DNA of 64,000 nt from Sphingomonas mucosissima. GTDB taxonomy: Bacteria > Pseudomonadota > Alphaproteobacteria > Sphingomonadales > Sphingomonadaceae. Below, one piece after another: positions 20,055-28,516 of the stretch; position 1 is the stretch's first letter, and each line of letters starts with the position of its first letter. The position numbers and the translations under genes are program-made. The stretch lies in assembly GCF_002197665.1 (NCBI RefSeq), contig NZ_NBBJ01000001.1, positions 930,001 to 994,000 on the forward strand. Reading direction: 5' to 3'. The notes under the pieces were generated by a model that saw only the letters and a program-made list of their open reading frames with translations, searched no databases and was not told where the DNA came from.

Positions 20055-20746
20055 ACCGGGTGCACATCGGCCCAGATAGGCAAGTGATCACTGGCCTTCC
20101 GGGCTGCGGCACTATGATGAACCCCGGACTCGACGATCTTCAGGTCTTCGGACACCATGATGCGGTCCAACCGGCCGACTGGGCGACGGGCGTGAAAGCT
20201 CGGTCCTGTTTCCGCAAAAGAGAAGTCCCGGCCGAAATCGCGCAGGCACCCGGCGGCGCGCGTCCATTCGTTGAGATCGCCCATCATTACCGTCGGCCGC
20301 GGATGCGTGCTCGATGCCACATGGCTAAGAATCGCGGCTGCTTGGCGACGCCGCCACAAGCCGGAGAGATCCAGATGCATGCCGATGACGCGCAGGATCG
20401 AATCTTTCACCCGAACGTCGGCCATGACAGCACCACGCGGTTCGAGTGAGGGCAGGTGGATCAACTCGCAATCAACGATCTGGCTCTCCTTGCGCACCAG
20501 GAGGGCGTTCCCGTGCCATCCCATGGAGCTTGCGCGCACGCCAAAGCCAACCGACTTCCAATCGCTATGCTCCTCCAGCAGATGCTGTGTGATCACGGCG
20601 GCGCGCCCGCCGAAGCGGCGATCCGCTTCCTGTAGGGCGATCACATCCGCGTCCACTTCGCGCAGCACTTCAAGAATGCGTTCGGGATTGCGACGGCGGT
20701 CAGTGCCGACCGCCTTTCGCATGTTGTAGCTCGCGACACGAATCAT
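20051..20746 (-). CDS. Endonuclease/exonuclease/phosphatase family protein
   Basis: A 231-residue EEP-fold hydrolase. The metal and catalytic residues are visible: Asn in ASYNMRKAVG, Glu in IALQEADRR, His in IGMHLDLSG, Asp-Asn in MGDLNEW and the terminal His in SDHLPIWADV. The substrate could be a phosphodiester in nucleic acid or a phospholipid head group; coupling by ATGA overlap to a patatin-like lipase favours a membrane-lipid role, which is inference. The ATG at 20746 fits the family start; a longer frame upstream lacks similarity. Confidence 0.85.
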   Translation of the reverse strand: MIRVASYNMRKAVGTDRRRNPERILEVLREVDADVIALQEADRRFGGRAAVITQHLLEEHSDWKSVGFGVRASSMGWHGNALLVRKESQIVDCELIHLPSLEPRGAVMADVRVKDSILRVIGMHLDLSGLWRRRQAAAILSHVASSTHPRPTVMMGDLNEWTRAAGCLRDFGRDFSFAETGPSFHARRPVGRLDRIMVSEDLKIVESGVHHSAAARKASDHLPIWADVHPV

Positions 20747-21009
20747 TGCGGTGGTGAAACGCCCTTCTTGCCGGCAGGTTGCCGCCACTGTGTCGTGTGC
20801 CGGTCACCGCATCGATGCGCCCAAGCCGCGGCGGGTGCAATGGCCGGCGCTACGAGAGCGTCACCTGGCCCTTCACCTCGCGTTTGCTTCGATCGAACAC
20901 TCGGCGCGGCGCCGCGCGTTGGGAGAGGTAGCGGCCGCGCGGATATGATCCGCCAGATCGGAGTTATGCGTTATGGCATTGATTTCCTAAGAGGTTTACC
21001 GCCGCTGCG

Positions 21010-21255
21010 ATGTTGTTCGATTATTTTACGGGCGCCACATCCGGCTGGCGTACAGAAGCAAAGATCCGGGCCCGCCGCGTGATGGGGGAGCAGGTCGATG
21101 ATCCGATCGGCTACGTCGACAAGAGGCTGACGCTCGTTCGCGTCGGTTCATTCGAGCGGCGACGCTGGGCCTATATCCGGACGCTGGTTGTTCGGTTCGT
21201 GGCAGAGGAGGAGCAGAGGCTTCGGCCCGCCCGCCGTCCACGTAGCGCCAGATGA
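21010..21255 (+). CDS. Small hypothetical protein
   Basis: An 81-residue frame with a plausible amino-acid balance (MLFDYFTGATSGWRTEAKIR at the start, then a basic Arg-rich second half) but no family I recognise. The only ribosome-site candidate, GAGG at 20991, is about 15 bp from the ATG, which is far. It ends exactly one base before the 3' end of the tRNA-Thr gene on the opposite strand. Upstream, 20747-21009 holds the divergent promoter region of the EEP gene and no other feature I can support. It may be spurious. Confidence 0.35.
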   Translation: MLFDYFTGATSGWRTEAKIRARRVMGEQVDDPIGYVDKRLTLVRVGSFERRRWAYIRTLVVRFVAEEEQRLRPARRPRSAR

Positions 21256-21331
21256 TGGTGCCGGTTGCAGGAATCGAACCCGCGACCTTCGGTTTACAAA
21301 ACCGCTGCTCTACCAGCTGAGCTAAACCGGC
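21256..21331 (-). tRNA. tRNA-Thr (TGT)
   Basis: A 76-nt minus-strand tRNA with encoded CCA. The acceptor stem GCCGGTT pairs perfectly with AACCGGC, the D-loop is AGCTCAGCTGGTAGAGC, the anticodon TGT corresponds to plus-strand 21296-21298, and the T-loop is GGTTCGATTCC. Confidence 0.96.
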
Positions 21332-21350
21332 ATGGTCGCCGGCTCATGCG

Positions 21351-22199
21351 TCAGGATACGCCGAAGGTCCAGCCTTCCGTTGCTCTGATTTCTTCGTTCA
21401 GGCCGGTCGGACGCCATAATTCTTCTCGATCGGCGCAGGCGCGCAGCCATGCGGCGGCCAGGATCGCATCTGTTGCATGGTCGTCATATCGGCTGAGCGG
21501 CACGTGCGGCGTACTGCCGAGGGCTGCCAACGCCGCGTCCAGAGCGACAGCGTCGCGCAGCTTGCTTCGGCCGCGAGGCATGCCGGCGGCGCGCGCGGCG
21601 ACGGCGGTGTAGATCTCAACCAGCACCGCGCCCCTCCGAGGTAAGGGGTCGAATGGCCAAACCGGCACTCGCCCGGCAAGATGATGAAGCATGCGCATGC
21701 CCGCAAAGCTCGCCTTGGCCACCTGCGCCGCACCGATCGCGTCGAAAACGGTGGTCGGCTTCGTCGCGTGGCCCTCCGCCATCTCGCAGGCGCGCCAGTG
21801 CAGGAAGTCCCGCTTCGTCCCGTCCGCCGCGCCCAGGTAAAAATGCCGCCCGCGGCGCTGCTCCAGAAACGAGGCGGCGCCCAGGTCCTCGTCGCTGCTC
21901 TGCGCATCGACATACGCCCACAACTCCCGCGCGCTCGTGGTCTGTGTCTCACCGGGCAGATGCGCGCCCCGCGCAACGAATGGCGCTGAAAAGCTGCAGT
22001 CGATCCCGACTAGCAAGGGCGCCTCCGCATGCACCACCAGCCAGTCCAGGATCTGGGAGCGGGACCATATTCCGTCAGGCGCATGGATGAGCCGTGGTGC
22101 CTCCGTTCCGGTTCGGCACAGCGCCAGCGCGATGCCCTTGTGCCGCCGGCCTTTGGCGCCCGACCAGTCAATTGCTGCGAATTGAGAGAAGTGTGTCAG
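21351..22199 (-). CDS. RNase H-like (DUF429-type) protein without a canonical start
   Basis: About 282 residues. The C-terminal 228 follow a GTG at 22037, but coding-like sequence continues 54 codons upstream and contains FAAIDWSGAKGRRHKGIALA, clearly part of the same protein. Acidic residues in AIDWSG, VGIDCSFS and DDHATDAILAA match the RNase H-like layout of DUF429-type predicted nucleases; that assignment is inference. The full frame begins after a stop at 22209-22211 and has no ATG, GTG or TTG before the conserved part; a CTG at 22199 (preceded by GAGAGA) or an ATT are the only candidates, or the gene has a one-base frameshift from the ATG at 22212. The 22200-22360 gap holds no other supported feature. 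Confidence 0.65.
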   Translation of the reverse strand: MTHFSQFAAIDWSGAKGRRHKGIALALCRTGTEAPRLIHAPDGIWSRSQILDWLVVHAEAPLLVGIDCSFSAPFVARGAHLPGETQTTSARELWAYVDAQSSDEDLGAASFLEQRRGRHFYLGAADGTKRDFLHWRACEMAEGHATKPTTVFDAIGAAQVAKASFAGMRMLHHLAGRVPVWPFDPLPRRGAVLVEIYTAVAARAAGMPRGRSKLRDAVALDAALAALGSTPHVPLSRYDDHATDAILAAAWLRACADREELWRPTGLNEEIRATEGWTFGVS

Positions 22200-22360
22200 G
22201 GTCGTCTCTCATCATGTCGGCTGCGCTTGGTGGTCTCTCTGCCGAGCGGGTCGGGCCACGTCGCGAACGGTGTGGACCCTTGGGCAGAATCCGTAGCCGA
22301 GGCGTGGCGCGGGTTCGTGCGGCAAGCCGAACGCGAAAGCCACGACGTCACCCCCGTCGT

Positions 22361-23776
22361 TCATTGCCCGTCGCGGATTACGTCCGCGGTGAAGCGAGCA
22401 ATGTCGAACCGGGCACTTGCGCCATCCTCGCCACGCCGGACGATCACCAACTTCTGTGAGGGCACCACCATCACATACTGCCCGCGATTGCCCTGTGCCG
22501 AATAAGTGCCGGCCGGCAGGCCTTGCTTTGGCCCGAAGAGCCACATGGTCGCGCCATAGCCCGCCCCTTCGGCCGGCTGCGGCCCGCTCGGCGCGGTCAT
22601 GTAGCGCATCCACCCGGCGGGCAGCAGGCGCTTACCCTGCCAGACGCCGTCCTGAAGCCATAACTGCCCCAGCCGGGCGAGATCGCGTGCCGTCGTGTAT
22701 ACTTGGCTGGAAAGGATGAAATTGCCCTGCCAGTCAGTACCCGCGGTGGTGTGCTGCATTCCCAGCGGCTCGAAAAGCCGCTGCGGCCACCTGGCATAGC
22801 GCTTGTCGTTGTTCATCGCAGCCCGCACGGCGCGGGCGGCAAGCATGATATCGTTGTTGGCATAGCGAAAACGCGTGCCCGGCTTCACTTCGAGCGGCCA
22901 TCCCGCGGCCTGCTCCGTCACCGTGGTTCCGCCGAAGTAGATCGCGTCGGTTCGATTGCCATAATGGTCGCTGTGCAGACCCGACGACATCCGCAGCAGC
23001 TGATCGAGCGTGATGCTGCGCCGGGGATCACCGGCGACCCGCCATTCCGGGACCTGGGCCGGCTTCTGCGGGTCGATACGCAGCTCCTGCACCGCGATGC
23101 CCACCAGCGTGCCGGCGATGCTCTTCGCCACGGACCATGTGCGATTGGCAACGAACGGACCAAAGCCGCTGGCGTATTTCTCGCCCACGATGCGGCCGTC
23201 GCGAAGCACGACCACGCCGACCGTCTCGCCCTTGTACGTCGCCCGATCGAATGCCTTGTCGATTGTGGCAGCAAGCGCGACGGAGGAGCGCGGAGCGATG
23301 CCGCCGTCTCCCAGCGGCCACGGACGGGCGTCGGCCGGGGCTGGCAGCTGCCCCTGCCAGGTTCCGGCCGGCCACAGCCGCGCGGTCCCGCCGATCGGCG
23401 CCAGTACGCAGCCGAGGCCAGGTGCCCAATCCGCGCGCCGCGGGGGCAAGTCGCCCGGGAAGGACACCAGCACGCTCCGGGCCTTGCGGTCCACCGTTGC
23501 TTTCAGCCGCGGCAGAAGCGGCTGGTATTCGGAATAGATACCGCGCAACTCCAGCGCTTCGACCTGCGCCTCCGTCCGTCCAGCTGCGATCACTCCTTCG
23601 CATAGCGCCTGCGCCTTGTACCCGGCGGCAAGGGCATTCTCATATGCGGTCGATCGCTCGGCGGCGATCACCTGGGCGGACGCGGGCGACGAAAGCAAGC
23701 CAAGCGCCACCACAGCCCCCGGGAGCGTCCTGGAGAGGACCCGCGCTACTCGGTACCGAAGGGTAAAGCGCGTCAT
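22361..23776 (-). CDS. Exported serine hydrolase, beta-lactamase-related
   Basis: About 471 residues with a signal peptide: basic N-region, hydrophobic core and cleavage near SSPASAQV. The catalytic SxxK is SVAK in RTWSVAKSIAG and the second motif is YAN in RFRYANND. It is therefore a periplasmic or secreted class-C-like esterase or peptidase, unlike the cytoplasmic paralogue at 3829. Several upstream starts are open (ATG at 23791 and 23824, TTG at 23839 preceded by GAGGA); 23776 gives the most canonical signal peptide. No neighbour explains its substrate. Confidence 0.8.
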   Translation of the reverse strand: MTRFTLRYRVARVLSRTLPGAVVALGLLSSPASAQVIAAERSTAYENALAAGYKAQALCEGVIAAGRTEAQVEALELRGIYSEYQPLLPRLKATVDRKARSVLVSFPGDLPPRRADWAPGLGCVLAPIGGTARLWPAGTWQGQLPAPADARPWPLGDGGIAPRSSVALAATIDKAFDRATYKGETVGVVVLRDGRIVGEKYASGFGPFVANRTWSVAKSIAGTLVGIAVQELRIDPQKPAQVPEWRVAGDPRRSITLDQLLRMSSGLHSDHYGNRTDAIYFGGTTVTEQAAGWPLEVKPGTRFRYANNDIMLAARAVRAAMNNDKRYARWPQRLFEPLGMQHTTAGTDWQGNFILSSQVYTTARDLARLGQLWLQDGVWQGKRLLPAGWMRYMTAPSGPQPAEGAGYGATMWLFGPKQGLPAGTYSAQGNRGQYVMVVPSQKLVIVRRGEDGASARFDIARFTADVIRDGQ

Positions 23777-23923
23777 GTGCGCAATTGCCATTGTTTGTTG
23801 AGGCACGCCAATCTTCCCCACCATTGCACCGAGCTTCAACTATTCTTCCTCTTCAAAATCGGCCACGCCCAGAGACGCGCTGCCATTCGCCGAAATGGCC
23901 AAACAACGCACGTCCGCTAGTGG

Positions 23924-26218
23924 CTACACCACGATCCGTACCGGCACACTCTTCCCGGCGGGCGTCTTCGATTCCTCGTCGTGCCAGCTCAGCGGCACCA
24001 GCGGGTTCATTTCGGGATAATAGCCTCCGATGCATCCGCGCGGCAGCAGAAAGGGCGTGACCGTCAGTCCGCCGACCTGCCGGTCCATGCCATCGTCGGC
24101 ATCGCTGGCGAGCCCGACGATCTGCCCCTGCTTCAGTCCCGCGGCGGCGATATCGTCCGGGTTCATGAGCAGAACATCGCGCGTCCCCTCGATCCCGCGC
24201 AGACGATCGGAATAGCCATAGATGGTGGTGTTGAACTGATCGTTGGAGCGCAGCGTCATCAGCCGCCAGCGCCCGTCCTTGTCCTCCGTGCCCCAGCTGT
24301 TCAGCTTCTTAGGCAATGTGAAGTCTGCCTTGCCGCTCTTCGTCTTCCACACCCGCTCACGCGCGGAATTACCGCGGTAGAAGCCGCCCGGCGTGAAGAC
24401 CCGTTTGTTGAAGTCGTGAAACTGCTCGGGATAGGTTTCCTCGATGGCGTCGCGGACCAGGCCGTAATCGGCGACCCAGTCGTCCCAGCGCACTTTCGGG
24501 TTCGGCGGCAGCGTTGCCTTCGCGAGCCCGGCGACGATGGCGGGCTCCGACTTCAGGTCCGGCGAGGCGGGCGTGGCGCGACCGATGGAGCCATGAATGC
24601 AGCTGAGGCTGTCTTCCATCGTGACAGCCTGCGCCCCCGTTACCTGCATGTCCTCTTCCGAGCGACCAAGGCAGGGCAGCAGATAGGCGACCTGGCCATT
24701 GATCAAGTGGCTGCGGTTCAGCTTGGTGGCGATCTGAACGGTGAGGCGCAGCGTTGTCCAGGCAGCCTCCATCCGTTCCTGCTCCGGGATCGCACGAAGG
24801 AAGTTTCCGCCCAAGCCAATGAAGGCTTTCACCTCTCCGCTCTGTATCCCCTCGCACACATGCACCGTGGTTCGGCCCTCATCACGGGGCGGCTCAAAGC
24901 CATATTGCTCCGCCAGCCTGTCGAGCGGCACCAGCTCGGGCTTCTCCGAGATTCCCACCGTGCGCTGCCCCTGAACGTTCGAGTGGCCGCGTACCGGCGA
25001 GATGCCGGCGCCGTCTCGGCCGATATTCCCCTTCAGCAGGAACAGGTTGACCAATTGTTTGATGTTGTCGCTGCCATGGACGTGCTGGGTCAGCCCCATG
25101 CCATACATCGCGATCGATCGCTTCGCCTCGATATAGACGTCTGCGGCAGCTTCGATGTCGGCGCGCACGAGGCCGCTCTCTTGCTCGATTTGCTCCCAGC
25201 TGGTGCCATCCACATGCGCCTTTAGCGCGTCAAAGCCGTCTGTATGCTGCTCGATGAAGTCCACATCCAAGACGTGGATCTTCTCCGCAGCCCAGCGCTC
25301 GGCCTCCTTCGCAAATACGTGCTTCATCATGCCGGTGATCGCAGCGATATCACCGCCGGTCTTCACCTGGAGATACAGGCAGGAGATCGGCGTTGCTGCG
25401 GGCGTGAGCATTTCTTTGGGGCTCTGCGGGTTCTTGAAAACCTCCAACCCTTTTTCGCGGATCGGATTGAAGGTCACGATCTTGCAGCCGCGCTTCACTG
25501 CTTCCTGTAGCGGGTGAAGCAGGCGAGGGGAGTTGGTCCCGGGATTCTGCCCGAAGAAGAAAATCGCATCGCACAGGTCGAAATCCGAAAGGATGCAGGT
25601 GCCCACCGGCGATCCCGTCACATCTTTGAGGGCGACGGAGGTGGTCTCATGGCACATGTTGGAGCTGTCGGGCAGATTGTTGTGCCCGTAGAGCCGCGCG
25701 AACAGCGCGTACATGTAGCTCGTTTCCAGGCTTGCCCGGCCCGAGGAGTAGAAAATGGCGGACTTGGGGTCGATCGCCTTCAACTCACGGCCGATCGCGT
25801 CGAACGCCTCGTTCCAGCTGCACGGCACATATTTGTCCGTTGCATGATCGTAGCGCATCGGATGCGTCAGCCGCCCGGTCTGCTCCAGATCGTAATCCTT
25901 CCAGCCCTTCAGCTCCGTGACGGTATGTTCGGCAAAGAACTCGGGGGTGCAGCGTCTGCTGGTCAGCTCCCACAGCGTCGCCTTGGCGCCGTTTTCGCAG
26001 AATTCGAACGTGTGCGGATGCTTGGGCTTCGTCCATGCGCAGGAGACGCACATGAAGCCGCCGGGCTTGTTCTGGCGCCGCAGCGCGTCAAGCGCGGCGG
26101 GCTTCGGCCGTTCACGCAGCGCTGTTTCCACGATGCCGCGCACCGAACCCCAGCCGCCCTCCGTGCCTGAATAATGGACGGTGCCCTGTTCCGCGCCCTT
26201 GTCCCGTTCCGTGCCCAT
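23924..26218 (-). CDS. FdhF/YdeP-family molybdopterin oxidoreductase
   Basis: A 764-residue bis-MGD (DMSO reductase superfamily) protein of the YdeP type. The N-terminal region has CVSCAWTKPKHPHTFEFC, then the cofactor domains (IFYSSGRASLETSYMYALFA; FFGQNPGTNSPR) and a C-terminal molydopterin-dinucleotide-binding domain (LRSNDQFNTTIYGYSDRLRG). YdeP proteins resemble formate dehydrogenase alpha subunits but their reaction is not established; E. coli YdeP is linked to acid resistance. No electron-transfer partner gene is adjacent and no Tat signal is visible, so it is probably cytoplasmic. GAGGAG lies 7 bp before the ATG. It depends on molybdate, which the modABC genes 9 kb away would supply. 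Confidence 0.88.
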   Translation of the reverse strand: MGTERDKGAEQGTVHYSGTEGGWGSVRGIVETALRERPKPAALDALRRQNKPGGFMCVSCAWTKPKHPHTFEFCENGAKATLWELTSRRCTPEFFAEHTVTELKGWKDYDLEQTGRLTHPMRYDHATDKYVPCSWNEAFDAIGRELKAIDPKSAIFYSSGRASLETSYMYALFARLYGHNNLPDSSNMCHETTSVALKDVTGSPVGTCILSDFDLCDAIFFFGQNPGTNSPRLLHPLQEAVKRGCKIVTFNPIREKGLEVFKNPQSPKEMLTPAATPISCLYLQVKTGGDIAAITGMMKHVFAKEAERWAAEKIHVLDVDFIEQHTDGFDALKAHVDGTSWEQIEQESGLVRADIEAAADVYIEAKRSIAMYGMGLTQHVHGSDNIKQLVNLFLLKGNIGRDGAGISPVRGHSNVQGQRTVGISEKPELVPLDRLAEQYGFEPPRDEGRTTVHVCEGIQSGEVKAFIGLGGNFLRAIPEQERMEAAWTTLRLTVQIATKLNRSHLINGQVAYLLPCLGRSEEDMQVTGAQAVTMEDSLSCIHGSIGRATPASPDLKSEPAIVAGLAKATLPPNPKVRWDDWVADYGLVRDAIEETYPEQFHDFNKRVFTPGGFYRGNSARERVWKTKSGKADFTLPKKLNSWGTEDKDGRWRLMTLRSNDQFNTTIYGYSDRLRGIEGTRDVLLMNPDDIAAAGLKQGQIVGLASDADDGMDRQVGGLTVTPFLLPRGCIGGYYPEMNPLVPLSWHDEESKTPAGKSVPVRIVV

Positions 26219-26306
26219 CACCGTCTCCTCGCTTGATGACAGAACCACCGAGCACCGGCGAGGATGCATGGCGATCGCCTGTCAGGCCAGCCGATGCGCC
26301 GAGCCG

Positions 26307-27635
26307 CTATCGTCCGGACTGCCGGCGCGCTGACCAAAAGGCGAGCCGCTTACGAATCTCGCGCTCGAATCCTCGCTCGTTGGGCTGGTAAAGCGCTTCC
26401 GGGGCGCTGGCCGCGATGTCGTCGGGATAGAATTCCTGACCGGAAAAGGCGTCGGGCCGGTCGTGATCATACTGATAACCGTCGTGATATCCCAGCTCCT
26501 TCATGAGCGCGGTTGGCGCATTGAGGATGTGCTTGGGCGGCGGCAACGAGCCCGTCTTTCGCGCCAGCGCGGCCGCTTTGTCGAACGCAAGATAGGCCGC
26601 GTTGGACTTGGGTGCGGTCGCCACATAAGCGATCGCCTGCGCCATGAAGAGCCGGCCTTCCGGCAAGCCGGTCCGCTCGAATGCCTGCCACGCGGTCAGC
26701 ACCTGAACCATCGCCTGCGGATCGGCCATGCCGACATCTTCCGACGCCGCGCACAACAAGCGGCGAAAGACCACCGCCGGATCCTCACCGCCCGCCAGCA
26801 TCCGCGTCGCCCAGTACATGGCAGCGTCCACGTCGCTGCCGCGCAAGCTTTTGTGAAAGGAGCTGAGCATGTTGAAATGCTCTTCCTGCCCCTTGTCGTA
26901 CAGGGGCGCGCGCGCCTGCACGATCTCCGCCAATCGCTGAACATCGAGCGGGTGATCGGTGCCGATCGCGAACAGATCATCGCAAAGCCCCAGCAGATAA
27001 CGCGCGTCGCCATCCGCCATTCCGATCAATGCCCCGCGTGCGACGGGATCGAGCGGCAACGGCTTCCCGAAGTGCTGCTCCGCGCGGACTATCACTTGCT
27101 CCAGATCGTCCTCGCCGAGCCGCTTCAGCGTGAAGACCTTGGCACGCGAGAGCAAGGCGGACACCAGGCTGAAGCTGGGGTTTTCCGTCGTCGCGCCGAT
27201 CAGCGTGAACGTTCCGTCTTCCAGCGCCGGCAGCATCGCATCCTGTACGGGGCGGGAGAATCGGTGCAATTCGTCAATGAACACGGCAGTGGCGCGGCCG
27301 GTCGCCCCCCGCAGCCCCGCCGCGGCCGCGATTGCCTTTCTCAAATCCGCCAGTCCCGTCGACACGGCGGACAGCTGCATGAATTCATATCCGGCCTCAC
27401 GCGCGATCAGGCGCGAGATGGTCGTCTTGCCCACGCCGGGCGGGCCCCACAGGATCATCGACGATAGCCGGCCAGCCGCGATCATACGGCCGATCGCGCC
27501 GTCGGGCGCAGTCAGGTGTTGCTGCCCCACCACATCGGCAAGCGTGGAAGGACGCAGGCGTTCGGCCAGGGGAGCGTCCGCCGCTGGTGCGGCGCTTTCG
27601 GCCTGCGTTCCGAAACCGGCGAAGAGATCAGCCAT
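26307..27635 (-). CDS. rarA: Replication-associated recombination protein A (AAA+ ATPase)
   Basis: A 442-residue clamp-loader-like ATPase acting at stalled replication forks. It has Walker A GPPGVGKTT, Walker B VFIDELHRF, sensor 1 in IGATTENPSF, and the RarA C-terminal helical domain with DVDAAMYWATRMLAGGEDP. The start MADLFAG at 27635 is the typical N-terminus; an ATG 9 bp upstream is an alternative. Divergent from the PadR gene across 94 bp that contain an operator-like repeat. Confidence 0.95.
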   Translation of the reverse strand: MADLFAGFGTQAESAAPAADAPLAERLRPSTLADVVGQQHLTAPDGAIGRMIAAGRLSSMILWGPPGVGKTTISRLIAREAGYEFMQLSAVSTGLADLRKAIAAAAGLRGATGRATAVFIDELHRFSRPVQDAMLPALEDGTFTLIGATTENPSFSLVSALLSRAKVFTLKRLGEDDLEQVIVRAEQHFGKPLPLDPVARGALIGMADGDARYLLGLCDDLFAIGTDHPLDVQRLAEIVQARAPLYDKGQEEHFNMLSSFHKSLRGSDVDAAMYWATRMLAGGEDPAVVFRRLLCAASEDVGMADPQAMVQVLTAWQAFERTGLPEGRLFMAQAIAYVATAPKSNAAYLAFDKAAALARKTGSLPPPKHILNAPTALMKELGYHDGYQYDHDRPDAFSGQEFYPDDIAASAPEALYQPNERGFEREIRKRLAFWSARRQSGR

Positions 27636-27692
27636 GCGGCTCACATAGGCGCTGCGCCGAAACTTTCCCAGCAGGGTTGACGCGCGCGACCC

Positions 27693-27715
27693 AAGATATA
27701 TCTTGTAACTATCTT
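27693..27715. promoter_or_regulatory. Operator-like repeat upstream of the PadR gene
   Basis: A perfect 12-bp palindrome AAGATATATCTT (27693-27704) is followed at 27710-27715 by another TATCTT, so TATCTT half-sites recur 11 bp apart, one helical turn, and AAGATA/TATCTT also form a wider inverted pair. It is AT-rich in a GC-rich genome, lies 15 bp before the PadR ATG and directly abuts its AAGGAG ribosome site. PadR proteins commonly repress their own promoter, so autoregulation is the natural reading; it could also affect rarA. Confidence 0.5.
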
Positions 27716-27729
27716 AAGGAGTGTTTGAC

Positions 27730-28479
27730 ATGGAAACCGAAGAAGCGACGGGCAGGGGCGCCAAGCGGGTCGGACCTCGTCGCGCTGCCGCGCGAAAGGC
27801 TGCACGTGAGGCGGGCGCCGGCGAGAAGAAGCGCATGGGTCGGGCTGCTCGTGTTGCGGCTGGCGTTGCCGCCGCGGCCGCCGCGGCCGGCGGTGCAGCT
27901 GCTGCGCGCGGCGGGAAAGTCCGCGGGCCTAAAGCCGGCGTTGGTCCCAAGGCAGCCAAGGCCCGTGCCGGCCGCGCTGCGGGCAAGGGGATGGGCAAGC
28001 TCGTCGGCCTGCGTCGCGCCCGCATGTTCGACAATGGCGAGCTTCGCCTCGTGCTCCTGAAGCTGATCGCGGATGAGCCGCGTCACGGCTATGAACTGAT
28101 CAAGTCGATCGAAGAACTGGCCGGCGGCGGCTACGCGCCCTCGCCGGGCGTCATCTATCCCACGCTCACCATGCTCAGCGAAAGCGGGCACGTGGCGGGC
28201 GACGATGATGGCGAAGGCCGTCGTCGCTTCTCCATCACCGGTGCCGGCAGCGCCGAACTGGTCGAGAACGAAGAGCGGGTCGGCAAGCTGTTCACCCGCC
28301 TGTCCACGGTCGGGGAAAAGCACAAGCGCACCGATGCAACGCCGGTGCGCCGTGCGATGATCAACCTGAAGGTCGCGCTTCAGGATCGCCTCGGGCAAGG
28401 CGAGACCAGCGATGAAACGCTGCTTCAGGTCGCAGCGTTGATCGACGAGGCCGCGCAGAGGATCGAGCGCCTCGGCTGA
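27730..28479 (+). CDS. PadR-family regulator with basic Ala/Lys/Arg-rich N-terminal tail
   Basis: A 249-residue protein. Residues 99 to about 185 form a PadR winged helix (LKLIADEPRHGYELIKSIEE, then PSPGVIYPTLTMLSESGHV) with a C-terminal helical dimerisation arm. Residues 1-98 are a low-complexity tail rich in Ala, Gly, Lys and Arg, with stretches such as AAARKAAREAG and GPKAAKARAGRAAGKG, resembling histone H1-like tails. PadR proteins usually start near the winged helix, so the tail is an addition that may bind DNA non-specifically. The ATG at 27730 is chosen because AAGGAG lies 9 bp upstream; a GTG 9 bp earlier would sit on that site. Confidence 0.88.
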   Translation: METEEATGRGAKRVGPRRAAARKAAREAGAGEKKRMGRAARVAAGVAAAAAAAGGAAAARGGKVRGPKAGVGPKAAKARAGRAAGKGMGKLVGLRRARMFDNGELRLVLLKLIADEPRHGYELIKSIEELAGGGYAPSPGVIYPTLTMLSESGHVAGDDDGEGRRRFSITGAGSAELVENEERVGKLFTRLSTVGEKHKRTDATPVRRAMINLKVALQDRLGQGETSDETLLQVAALIDEAAQRIERLG

Positions 28480-28488
28480 TTGCTGATC

Positions 28489-28516
28489 GCCCGGCGGCCC
28501 AGAGTCGCTGCCGGGC
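28489..28516. terminator. GC-rich hairpin between convergent genes
   Basis: GCCCGGCGGC (28489-28498) pairs with GCTGCCGGGC (28507-28516) with one mismatch and an 8-nt loop, between the stop codons of the convergent PadR gene and ispZ. Neither strand has a clear U-tract, so it is at best a weak bidirectional terminator. Confidence 0.4.
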
